From NCBI GenBank assembly GCA_945787445.1, contig CALZHT010000030.1, positions 1-42,903 of the forward strand: a stretch of 42,903 nt of DNA, given 5' to 3'. Shown here piece after piece: positions 26,741-34,504 of the stretch. The notes beneath the pieces are model-generated. The model saw only the letters and a program-made list of their open reading frames with translations, did not search any database and was not told the DNA's origin. The first letter of the stretch is position 1. Every line of letters begins with the position of its first letter. The position numbers and the translations under genes are program-made. The stretch comes from an uncultured Desulfobulbaceae bacterium. GTDB lineage: Bacteria > Desulfobacterota > Desulfobulbia > Desulfobulbales > CALZHT01.

Positions 26741-26820
26741 GTGTTGCATGGTGTAGCGAGCAACACTTTATGCAACACTTTTGGCGGCAAAACTGTTGCA
26801 TCGATGACGATGCAACAGTT
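26741..26820. promoter_or_regulatory. GTGTTGC/GCAACAC enhancer array, cluster C
   Basis: GTGTTGC (26741-26747), GCAACAC (26760-26766) and GCAACAC (26772-26778) are followed by a perfect 13-bp inverted repeat, AACTGTTGCATCG (26791-26803) and CGATGCAACAGTT (26808-26820), which touches the regulator stop codon. Read on the minus strand the latter is a hairpin followed by four Ts, so it may double as the terminator of the regulator gene. Confidence 0.7.
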
Positions 26821-28613
26821 TATGCAACGGTGGGTTCAATATTATGGAGACGGAGTTTCCGATAGAGGGTGCTTCTGTCAATTCCTAAGAGCCTGGCCGC
26901 TTTAGCCTTGTTGCCATCCACCATTTTCAAGGTGCGGATAATACGGTCATGCTCATTCGCCTCAACCGAATCATTGAGAACAGGCTCAAGCCCCCCGGAG
27001 GGACCTGGGGCGGCTGTTTTTTGGGCGGCATCACGAGACGTATAGTTCATGATGATCTCATCTGAGATATGTTCTGTGGCTATGGTTGTGCCATTGCAGA
27101 GAATTGCGGCACGTTCCATAATATGTTCAAGCTCCCGGACATTTCCGGGCCAATCATAGTTATTCAATATTTGCAGAGCCTGATCTGAAATCCCGGTAAT
27201 GTCTTTATCAAGTCGTTTACTGAAACGCTCAAGGAAAAATTGTACTAATAACTCCAGATCTTCATCCCGGTCACGCAGAGGTGGAAGATGAATATCAACC
27301 ACCCGTAGTCTGAAATAGAGGTCCTCACGGAACTGACCATCATTAACTTTCTGCCTGAGATCTGCATTTGTGGCAGCGATTACCCGAACATCAACTTTTA
27401 TGTGGCTATCCTGTCCAACAGGATAAAATGTTCTTTCCTGGAGGAATCGGAGCAACCTCAGCTGCATGATAGGTGAGATGTCGCCGATCTCATCAAGAAA
27501 AAGGGTGCCGCCATCCGCATGCAGAATCCTGCCTTTCCGGTCTCGGTCTGCTCCGGTGAACGATCCTCTCTTATGGCCGAAAAGCTCGCTTTCGAGCAAT
27601 GTTTCAGGTATTGCCGTACAATCAACCTTTACCAGCGGCATATCCCTTCTTGGACTCTCCCCATGCAAGGCCTCAGCAACAAGTTCTTTACCGGTTCCAC
27701 TCTCACCTGTGATGAGAACGCTGGTGTCAACATGCCCCACATTCTCAATCATTGTGTACACCGCCTGCATCACCCGGCTACTCCCGACAAGGCGGTGAAA
27801 ATGATTTTTCTTGCCCATCTTCTCAAGAGCTTCCAGCTGACTCACATCACGCGCCAAGAACACAACACCAAGAACATTACCGTTTTTTGTTTCCAATGGA
27901 GCAGCACTGATACGGAAAATAGACATCTCACCGGCCAGCATACATTCCACCCGGTGCTCGCTGACTTCATTCTTTGTGCGGAGAACCTCTTCCGCATCTT
28001 CAATAAAAAATTGCCCAAGCTGACTTGGTAATTCATTTAATGAATCCCCCACAGCAAGATCTGATTTCAACAGCCTCAAAACGTTTTTGGCCCTATTGTT
28101 CATATCCACTATCTGCATTTGAGGATCGACAGTAATTATAAGGTCTCGAACGCTTCTAAAAACTGTCTCGAGATGCCGCCGATACCCTTCCTTCTCTTCC
28201 CGAAGTTTTTCCTTTTCCTTCCACAGATTATACTGCTGCAGCGCCAGCCTCGCCACTCGAAGCAAATTGTCTTTCTTTACTGGTTTTGGCAAATAATCAA
28301 AGGCGCCAAGCCTAACCGCTTCAGCTGCCGAGTTGATATTTGGATAGCCCGTGACCATGACAACAGGGCAATGGAGCCCTCTATCCTTAATATGACGGAG
28401 CAAATCGATTCCCGAGGCGCCTTCAAGCACTATATCACTGATGACAAGGTCGAACGTTTGCTTGTTGAGAATATCAATCGCCTCTTCATAAGTAGCAACA
28501 ATCTGAACCGGTCCATAACCTTCACGGGCCAGGAACGTCTTAAAAGTCAGCCTGAGACTTTCTTCATCGTCGATTACCAAAATACGGCTTTCCGTCTGGT
28601 TAATGTCATTCAT
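26820..28613 (-). CDS. NtrC-type sigma-54 response regulator with a PAS domain
   Basis: The 597-residue regulator has a receiver domain (1-125; acidic pocket Asp15/Asp16, phospho-acceptor Asp60 in DLVISDIVLEG, Lys110) and a linker helix. A PAS domain (about 145-260) is followed by the AAA+ domain (about 275-505; Walker A GESGTGKE 303-310, sigma-54 loop GSFTGA 350-355, Walker B LFLDEIGD 371-378). A Fis-type helix-turn-helix (KAKAARLLGIDRSTLYRKL) lies near the C-terminus. The GSFTGA loop has Ser for the usual Ala. PAS between receiver and AAA+ is uncommon and may bind a second signal. It probably pairs with the kinase at 11161-13560 and binds the GTGTTGC palindromes, one cluster of which abuts its stop. 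Confidence 0.94.
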   Translation of the reverse strand: MNDINQTESRILVIDDEESLRLTFKTFLAREGYGPVQIVATYEEAIDILNKQTFDLVISDIVLEGASGIDLLRHIKDRGLHCPVVMVTGYPNINSAAEAVRLGAFDYLPKPVKKDNLLRVARLALQQYNLWKEKEKLREEKEGYRRHLETVFRSVRDLIITVDPQMQIVDMNNRAKNVLRLLKSDLAVGDSLNELPSQLGQFFIEDAEEVLRTKNEVSEHRVECMLAGEMSIFRISAAPLETKNGNVLGVVFLARDVSQLEALEKMGKKNHFHRLVGSSRVMQAVYTMIENVGHVDTSVLITGESGTGKELVAEALHGESPRRDMPLVKVDCTAIPETLLESELFGHKRGSFTGADRDRKGRILHADGGTLFLDEIGDISPIMQLRLLRFLQERTFYPVGQDSHIKVDVRVIAATNADLRQKVNDGQFREDLYFRLRVVDIHLPPLRDRDEDLELLVQFFLERFSKRLDKDITGISDQALQILNNYDWPGNVRELEHIMERAAILCNGTTIATEHISDEIIMNYTSRDAAQKTAAPGPSGGLEPVLNDSVEANEHDRIIRTLKMVDGNKAKAARLLGIDRSTLYRKLRLHNIEPTVA

Positions 28614-29127
28614 TAGAAATATTACCCCAAGTCTTTATTGAAAATTGGCAATTTGGCTGTTTATGGCAGATAAACTCAGTATACCCTATCATGCTGGTAA
28701 AGAAGGTATCATAACGTGAATCCAAAATTGATGCTCTGCACTTGGTCCATAGATAATCCAGCACCCCAATGATTCCCAAAGGATACGAACCTTCATGGCG
28801 ACAGAGGGCTTTTTTGAAGCCGGCAATACCTACTCTTAATGCAACCAAACGATTTCTTACTTTATGACCAAACAAAGGTTTATCCTTTATTCGGCCTCCA
28901 TTGCAAAAAAAATCGTCTCAATCGCGGGCTTTTCAATTTTCAGGACGCTCTCGCTTCCTATTACCAATTTGCCAAAAAAAAGCACACCAGTCCATCTTTA
29001 ACCGGTTTAATGCAAATTTCAAGCCGTTGTTAACAATTTTTTCTGAAGTCATTTAGCAACTGACTTGGGGGAGGCAATGAAATTAATGCCCTTTTTACAA
29101 TTGCTGGACAAAAAACTCTCTCAGGAA
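28614..29127. other. Intergenic region upstream of the regulator
   Basis: No supported gene was found. A TTG-initiated frame of 89 codons runs on the minus strand into the regulator start (overlap ATGAATGA), but its composition is atypical and no domain is visible. No sigma-54 promoter or GCAACAC palindrome was found here, so the regulator is probably expressed constitutively or from elsewhere. Confidence 0.4.
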
Positions 29128-29196
29128 TTGAAGCTCCCCGCGGCTTGTTGGAACGAAGCGGAAATCCCGTTTCAACGGTGCCGCAGGGAGCTTCAA
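29128..29196. repeat. Palindromic repeat unit, left copy
   Basis: TTGAAGCTCCCCGCGGCTTG (29128-29147) and GCCGCAGGGAGCTTCAA (29180-29196) form an imperfect palindrome. The first arm is the exact reverse complement of 29786-29805, so this is one of two opposite copies of a repeat. Confidence 0.65.
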
Positions 29197-29481
29197 CCTC
29201 AAGTTCTTCTTGACAATTAGCGTTTATCGCTTATTATAAATAACTGTAAAGTAAAGGGCATATATAGAAAAGGTTCCTATCAGACTTGTTGCCCTTTGAC
29301 TGTCCTTACGACAACCGTCATTCATATAGTAATGATTAAGCCGTCTCCTTCTCATTATTCTCGGGCGAGCAACCTTCGTATTATGCGCTGCTTTACACTT
29401 GGTCTCTATGTTCAGGAGAGGAATTGGGAGCATATTTTCTGAGCTATATTGGATGGAAAATCTCTACAGGAGGACAACGAG

Positions 29482-29664
29482 ATGAGCAAAAGCGGGATTA
29501 CAGAGAGCATCATTATCAGAGTCGGCCAAGGGATATTATCCATACCTCGCAAATTGCACAACAAAGCGACAGCCAAAAAAGATACACATAACATCCATTC
29601 AGACCTTCCGCAGAAAAACAGCTCTGCGGATCATTCTGAACAATCTCAAACGGAGAAAAATTAG
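29482..29664 (+). CDS. Hypothetical 60-residue hydrophilic protein
   Basis: ATG29482 is preceded by a perfect AGGAGG at 8 bases spacing, which is the main reason to accept the gene. Residues 5-25 form a likely amphipathic helix (GITESIIIRVGQGILSIPRK). The rest is polar and rich in Lys, His, Ser and Asn, ending SEQSQTEKN, and probably disordered. No family was recognised. It lies alone between two opposite copies of a GC-rich palindromic repeat, so it could be cargo of a small mobile cassette. An in-frame start at 29449 has no ribosome site. Confidence 0.55.
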   Translation: MSKSGITESIIIRVGQGILSIPRKLHNKATAKKDTHNIHSDLPQKNSSADHSEQSQTEKN

Positions 29665-29770
29665 ACTTTTTACAATCCGCAAATTTTCCTGAACACGATC
29701 AGCGAGCGCATTCACCGAAGCTTGCTGCGGCATTAGCGAGCGCTTGTAAAATATAAAATACCTTACATAC

Positions 29771-29805
29771 GGAGATTCCCTGCGGCAAGCCGCGGGGAGC
29801 TTCAA
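29771..29805. repeat. Palindromic repeat unit, right copy
   Basis: GATTCCCTGCGGC-AA-GCCGCGGGGAGCTTC forms a hairpin, and 29786-29805 is the exact 20-base reverse complement of 29128-29147. Just to its left, two copies of AGCGAGCGC (about 29700-29743) flank a related CGAAGCTTGCTGCGG. Confidence 0.65.
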
Positions 29806-29893
29806 TCAACTCGCCGGTCCGACGGGAATCAACCTCGAACCGGCGTTTCTTTTTTTAGAATCCGCCTGAAAACCTCGGAAAACAAGGTACCAC

Positions 29894-30379
29894 TCACTCT
29901 CCTTTCCTCCTCCACTCCCAAGGCGGAACAGGGTCAGAATCACTCCACAGGCCAATTCCGGCCGTTCTAGCATGCACTTCCAGCGCCGGCCATGTTGAGC
30001 AGGACAATAAACTGCAACTTACTTTTAGTGCCCAGGCACAACCTGCTCGCAACAACTCTTCATTGAGGCATTTGCCACCTGCCTCCACAATGCCCACAAT
30101 CTGCGCAAAGCTGTCCTGTTTGACTTCCTTAACCTCAACATTCCTACCTGCCACCATATCATTGGTGAATTGTTTCGCCCTCTTCCCATAAGGCTGTTTT
30201 TTCTCAGGACAATCAATCCCATATAAACGGATTTTGACGTGCTGCTCATTGCGCAGAACTATGATCTTGTCACCATCAATAACGGAAACTACTTTGCCGG
30301 ACCAAGCCGAAGCTGATGATAACCAGAGCAAGAGTATTGGCAGGGCAATTAATCCATGGAATAATTTTCGGGTAGGCAT
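29894..30379 (-). CDS. Secreted staphylococcal-nuclease-like protein with an altered active site
   Basis: The 161-residue protein has a signal peptide (1-25, ending ASA) and an SNase/TNase fold: VVSVIDGDKIIVL, VKIRLYGIDCPEKKQPYG, LNEELLRAGCAW, a late ARTAGIGLW and PPWEWRRKG. Arg51, Asp56 and Glu59 of the active site are present. The usual YGR motif carrying the second catalytic arginine is replaced by FAQIVG (Gln93), and DGDT is DGDK. Catalysis may therefore be lost or changed; a binding role is possible. The gene is monocistronic, with weak ribosome-site signals. Confidence 0.85.
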   Translation of the reverse strand: MPTRKLFHGLIALPILLLWLSSASAWSGKVVSVIDGDKIIVLRNEQHVKIRLYGIDCPEKKQPYGKRAKQFTNDMVAGRNVEVKEVKQDSFAQIVGIVEAGGKCLNEELLRAGCAWALKVSCSLLSCSTWPALEVHARTAGIGLWSDSDPVPPWEWRRKGE

Positions 30380-30564
30380 GTATCAAAGATTCCCACCATA
30401 TTATGAAATGTCAATAATTTAGTGTGAGCACGATATTGAAAGTGGAAATCTTTAGCTCGTGATCAGGTAACTTCCGAACGACTTAGACCAGCAGTAATTA
30501 ATCTGGTTTTTTTATTCCGATAAAAATTTTTTAATTCTGCCCTTTATCCTTATATTAATTCTAA

Positions 30565-30599
30565 AATGAAGGGATAGGCTTTGTAGCCCATCCCTTCAT
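30565..30599 (-). terminator. Terminator of the riboswitch-controlled secreted-protein operon
   Basis: ATGAAGGGAT...AGGCT and AGCCC-ATCCCTTCAT (30565-30599) form a long stem with one mismatch, followed by TTTTAG on the minus strand. It lies 44 bases after the 781-residue gene stop. Confidence 0.7.
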
Positions 30600-30642
30600 G
30601 CTTTCCGCCCCCATAACCCTGCAAGTAGCCAACCTTTAGCAA

Positions 30643-32988
30643 TCAAGGACATTGCGGCGGTTGGCCCCAAAGATAAGAGGAAGGTGATCTTAGCCTAATC
30701 CCTACCCGAGTAGCTTGCTCCCAAAAAGGTGGGGGACGACCGGCCAATACAGGTATGGAAACCACCAATCCAACACCCGGATGATAATACTCATAAATTA
30801 TATCCCAACCGGTATTTTGGTTCATGTAAACCCGGAAGGTGCTCCCCATTAAGGTAGTTAGACTAGGGGCTAAAATAGACGCAAACTGACCGTAGTCGGT
30901 TAAATAGCCTGCCATTACAAGGATTTGGGGGAATTGGTACCTGTCCTCAAAGATGTGTGGCAGGTATAGTTCACAGCAATACCCCAGCACAACGTTTACA
31001 TCAAGGGGATAGTAGTTGCCCATTTGGTCTTTGCGCATAAATACCATGAGCAGATCCAGATCACACATATTGCCGCTCAGATCGATGGTGTTTGGATCCC
31101 CCGCAGGAGGTCCGATGGTAATGTCAAATTCCTCAACAAGATTGTAGTCGTCACCGGACTGGAGTGAAGATGAGTAGGCCTCCACTCTCACCGTGTGTAA
31201 ACCTTCATCTATATCAAAATCTAGAAAACCGAGCGTGGCACTGTAACAGCCGGGGAACGTAGAAGTGCCAATCTCAAGGCTTCTGGAAGTTACCATAATG
31301 CCATCCAGATACAATCTGAAGTCAGCAAATCCTCCACCTGAATAGACAGTAGGCTCAGGGCCATTAGCTACTTCCACCTGCACTGTGACGGCTTGATTTT
31401 TAGCAAAATTCGCACCACTAACCGGAGGGCTGTGAATAATCAAATACGGATCTGTCCCAGCTCCAATAAACATGACATCTACTGAAGCATCAAGCATCTG
31501 TCCGTTGATAAGCAACTCCACCCTTAAAGTATGAGAGCCCTCTGCCATGCCTTCTGTATTATATGAAAAGCTGAAAGTGGCTGAAGTGACTTGCATTTGG
31601 TCAACCTGAATACCATCAACATAGAGTGTTGCCTGGCTAGTTGGGAAAGGATCTGGCGGATCAATTACTTCTGCGGTTATGTCTATCATGCCGCTGACTG
31701 TGGCACCGTCGCTGGGGGAAGTAATGGTGAGAGTGGAAGGAAGAGGTTCCGTAAAGTCAACGTCCCAATTACTGCATAAAACAGCAGGTTCCCCTATAGA
31801 TGACGAACTCCTTGTGCAGACCATGACCGGCCCGCTGGTAAACTCTTCCGGCACTATCACTTCCATGTGTTCTTCATCAACCACCTCAACAATCTGGGCT
31901 TCAGCTGATGGTACCGGCGTACCTTGTGGATTTAATTTGCTGAAATAGACTGTGTTGTTTTCAGGCTCATAGGGGTCAAAACCTGCGCCGTTGATGACTA
32001 TAGTATCACCAACATTTCCTGCACTGGGAACCAGTTCATCGACTCGGGGCACAACGAACCAAACGTTATACTCCTCATACCATCTTGGGCCAAGCAGTTG
32101 TAATAAGGTGTTCGATAAATCTGCTATACCCATTGGGGATAGGATAAAATTCTGAATGGCATTTAGAGCACTTGCAGAATTTTCCATACCAAAAGCTTCT
32201 AAACCTTTTACTACGGCTTCGCTTTCAGCGAGAAAAAGAAAGATTACACGTCCTATGGCAAAGTAATCACCATCGATAAGGGCATTAACGTAAGCAGGTT
32301 CTGAACTAATAAACCTAGAAAAATCTGTAGCTATATCTTGTAACAATTCAGACTCAATTCCTTCTGGTAGAACAGCACCGGTCAACGTGCTGATCATTGG
32401 CAAGATTAATAACTCCATGGTGGTCAACACTGTTGCATCGATAAGGAGCCTTGCCTCTGGAGGGGGGTCTTCAAACAAGGGAAAAGGTAGCTGACCCAAT
32501 ATAGCTGGCCCCATGGCTTTGATCCTGAAACGTACCTGGGTGCCGGGATTCAATTCATCAGGCAATGGAAGGATATAGGTCCTGCTAGCAGGTGGTGGGA
32601 TACAGTCAACATTACCATAAACAGCACAAGCCCATAATTGGGCCAACGTCTCGTAGACAAAAATTTCAGAAGCTGGTCCAATAACTTCATCGTTCCGTCC
32701 GTTATCAATAACTGTTGTTCCTTGTCCCAGTATAATTCTATCGATGTAAACACCCAAATGTCTCCGTAATCCATTGTCAATTTGCAGATATTTTAGCTCG
32801 GTTTCCTGAAAGGATTGGTCATTGTCATTTGGATCATCCTGATCAGTAAGCTTAAGGATTATGTTGCTTGCACCGTTCTGCTCACCTTCTATCATGATCA
32901 GCCCTTTAGAGGTCTCAATCCACAGACAGGAGAGAATAATAAGGCCTGTCAAGAACACTATACTGAATTTCCTTATGCTCTTAATCAT
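30643..32988 (-). CDS. Large secreted lipoprotein-like protein with IPT/TIG and Ig-like domains
   Basis: The 781-residue protein has an N-terminal hydrophobic segment ending IILSC (Cys21), a plausible lipobox. The first 300 residues are unrecognised and contain an alpha-helical part. An IPT/TIG domain follows (about 313-400, VDELVPSAGNVGDTIVINGAGFDP). Two Ig-like repeats come next (ITSPSDGATVSGMIDITAEV..., then YLIIHSPPVSGANF...). The C-terminal 120 residues have no clear family. AGGAGG precedes ATG32988, 15 bases after the upstream gene stop, so both share the c-di-GMP riboswitch. It is probably a surface-exposed adhesin or matrix protein. Confidence 0.82.
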   Translation of the reverse strand: MIKSIRKFSIVFLTGLIILSCLWIETSKGLIMIEGEQNGASNIILKLTDQDDPNDNDQSFQETELKYLQIDNGLRRHLGVYIDRIILGQGTTVIDNGRNDEVIGPASEIFVYETLAQLWACAVYGNVDCIPPPASRTYILPLPDELNPGTQVRFRIKAMGPAILGQLPFPLFEDPPPEARLLIDATVLTTMELLILPMISTLTGAVLPEGIESELLQDIATDFSRFISSEPAYVNALIDGDYFAIGRVIFLFLAESEAVVKGLEAFGMENSASALNAIQNFILSPMGIADLSNTLLQLLGPRWYEEYNVWFVVPRVDELVPSAGNVGDTIVINGAGFDPYEPENNTVYFSKLNPQGTPVPSAEAQIVEVVDEEHMEVIVPEEFTSGPVMVCTRSSSSIGEPAVLCSNWDVDFTEPLPSTLTITSPSDGATVSGMIDITAEVIDPPDPFPTSQATLYVDGIQVDQMQVTSATFSFSYNTEGMAEGSHTLRVELLINGQMLDASVDVMFIGAGTDPYLIIHSPPVSGANFAKNQAVTVQVEVANGPEPTVYSGGGFADFRLYLDGIMVTSRSLEIGTSTFPGCYSATLGFLDFDIDEGLHTVRVEAYSSSLQSGDDYNLVEEFDITIGPPAGDPNTIDLSGNMCDLDLLMVFMRKDQMGNYYPLDVNVVLGYCCELYLPHIFEDRYQFPQILVMAGYLTDYGQFASILAPSLTTLMGSTFRVYMNQNTGWDIIYEYYHPGVGLVVSIPVLAGRPPPFWEQATRVGIRLRSPSSYLWGQPPQCP

Positions 32989-33003
32989 GTCCGTTCCTCC
33001 TTT

Positions 33004-33903
33004 CTATGGGATGTTTGGTACATATTGATCAGGCAATGTGATTAAAACATCGTTAACTGCTATTGATGCATCCTCGAGTTTTTCTGCAAGCGCAAGAGAG
33101 GGGGTTACCATGGCGTCCGGACTTAGAGCCAACTCCTGGCAAAGGTGGTTTGCTAATATCCCCACTTCGGGAACTTCCCTCACGAGCTGCAAAGCTTCAG
33201 AGATAAGATGCATAGGAACAGCAAATAAAAACGTATTGAATGTCACAACTGACACAGCTGTTTCCATACATGAGATGGAATTACTATCTTTACCGGGTTC
33301 AAAGAACGTCAACGCAATTGGATAGCCGTTTATTGTAGCGATCACGAGAAATGGATTCACCGGATGATCAACAAGTGTTAGAGAACCGTTGTTACTTAAA
33401 TTAAATTCTCTTGCAGCTGATTGGATTGTCACATCCCGCGGTTTGATACCAGCAGGAAAGTCTGCCACGGCCTGAAGTTTCAAATAGTTAATGGCATTTA
33501 TAGTATCAGTCCCGCTAAACGATGCGAGATTACATACACCTCCAATCGTTACTTTTACCTCTCCCGGATCACCAATGGCCAACTGTAAAGCATCCCTCGG
33601 GAATTTAACCATTAATTCCGGTACAGAATCACTATTGTAATCTGCAATTCCAACAGGCGATGATCGTGCAGGAATATTCACCGTGGCAATATCTTGTCCA
33701 ATTTGGATTTCAGTAATCGCCACAGTGTTTATAATTATTTCTTCAGGCGTACAACCTTCTGGTGCTGTTATGTAGCCGGTTACGTTATTTCCTTTTGAAG
33801 AAAGATTTAACGTATCCGGATCGATGTCAACGAGAGCAGTCCCTGCAGCAGCAATTCCAGACCAACCTACTAGAACCGCCATAATAAGTATAAATTTCTT
33901 CAT
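33004..33903 (-). CDS. Secreted protein with a DPDTLNLSSKG beta domain
   Basis: The 299-residue protein has a signal peptide (1-20, IAAAG). It carries the VDIDPDTLNLSSKGNNVTGYI...DYNSDSVPELMVKFPRDALQ...GEVKVTIGG pattern (about 22-125), a beta-sandwich repeat frequent in secreted proteins of deltaproteobacteria and archaea. The remaining half is not recognised. The frame stays open to 33969, but ATG33903 with AGGAGGGG at good spacing starts the signal peptide. It is the first gene behind the c-di-GMP-I riboswitch. It is likely a surface or matrix component co-produced with the lipoprotein downstream. Confidence 0.82.
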   Translation of the reverse strand: MKKFILIMAVLVGWSGIAAAGTALVDIDPDTLNLSSKGNNVTGYITAPEGCTPEEIIINTVAITEIQIGQDIATVNIPARSSPVGIADYNSDSVPELMVKFPRDALQLAIGDPGEVKVTIGGVCNLASFSGTDTINAINYLKLQAVADFPAGIKPRDVTIQSAAREFNLSNNGSLTLVDHPVNPFLVIATINGYPIALTFFEPGKDSNSISCMETAVSVVTFNTFLFAVPMHLISEALQLVREVPEVGILANHLCQELALSPDAMVTPSLALAEKLEDASIAVNDVLITLPDQYVPNIP

Positions 33904-33983
33904 TTTTCCCCTCCTTTCAGTAAGATAAGAATTTTTGAAAACAATTATCGACACACACCTTCTTGCCAAAATCTCAAGGCAAT

Positions 33984-34019
33984 AAAAAAGCCGAACTAAC
34001 CAAAGGTTTATCCTTCGGC
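33984..34019 (-). terminator. Riboswitch expression-platform terminator
   Basis: On the minus strand GCCGAA (34019-34014) pairs with TTCGGC (33995-33990), enclosing AAACC/GGTT, followed by six Ts. Its 5-prime side overlaps the last bases (GCTGCCG) of the riboswitch, giving mutually exclusive structures. Confidence 0.8.
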
Positions 34020-34095
34020 AGCTCGGCCATCTTGCTTTAAAGACCCGCCGCTTTCCGTCCCCTCCTTACAGAAGGTTTGGCTTTATCGGGTTAAT
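34014..34095 (-). ncRNA. Cyclic di-GMP-I (GEMM-I) riboswitch
   Basis: The minus strand shows the conserved GEMM-I skeleton: AAAGCCAAACC, a short stem TTCTGTAAGGA, the GGGACGGAAAGC block, a variable GGCGGGTC...GATGGCC arm and the closing GAGCTGCCG. It is followed by a terminator and then by two secreted-protein genes. GEMM-I riboswitches bind c-di-GMP and commonly control motility, adhesion and surface proteins. ON versus OFF cannot be decided by eye. Boundaries are approximate. Confidence 0.85.
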
Positions 34096-34333
34096 CTTCT
34101 CTTATACTTTTCTTGAATCAAGAGCGATATCAAATGTCAAGTCTTTTTTGCTTAAAAAATTAGCTAGGAAATGATAAGTATACTTTAAATATATATCTAT
34201 AGATTTATGTTTAAATTTTGAGATTAGTTGTAAATTTCAGGGGGAGGGTGTCTGTTCTAGAAGGTTATAACTGATGCCAATAACCTAGCAACTTTATTCC
34301 CTGTTAGCAAGCTTTGATTAGATATGGAAAGGA

Positions 34334-34364
34334 AAAGCCCCGGTTATGAAAAAACTGGGGCTTT
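34334..34364 (-). terminator. Hairpin terminator downstream of the omptin-like gene
   Basis: AAAGCCCCGGTT (34334-34345) and AACTGGGGCTTT (34353-34364) form a 12-bp stem with one mismatch, and the minus strand continues TTTCC. It is 140 bases beyond the stop. The same flank, ATATGGAAAGGAAA, recurs at a second hairpin (36123-36163). Confidence 0.6.
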
Positions 34365-34504
34365 ATAGAGGCTGAATGAATTCAATTCATTCTCGTGAGT
34401 ATTGACAATTTAAATGCATCAATTTGTCAATTATGAAAATGACTGGCAGGCCGGTAGAAATCTTGGGCTGATCATGCTGTCAAAGCCAATATATATTAAA
34501 CTTT

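Noticed and set aside
28606-28875. 89-codon TTG-initiated frame overlapping the regulator start
   Set aside because: The ATGAATGA overlap is suggestive of coupling, but composition is odd, no family is visible and TTG start signals are weak.
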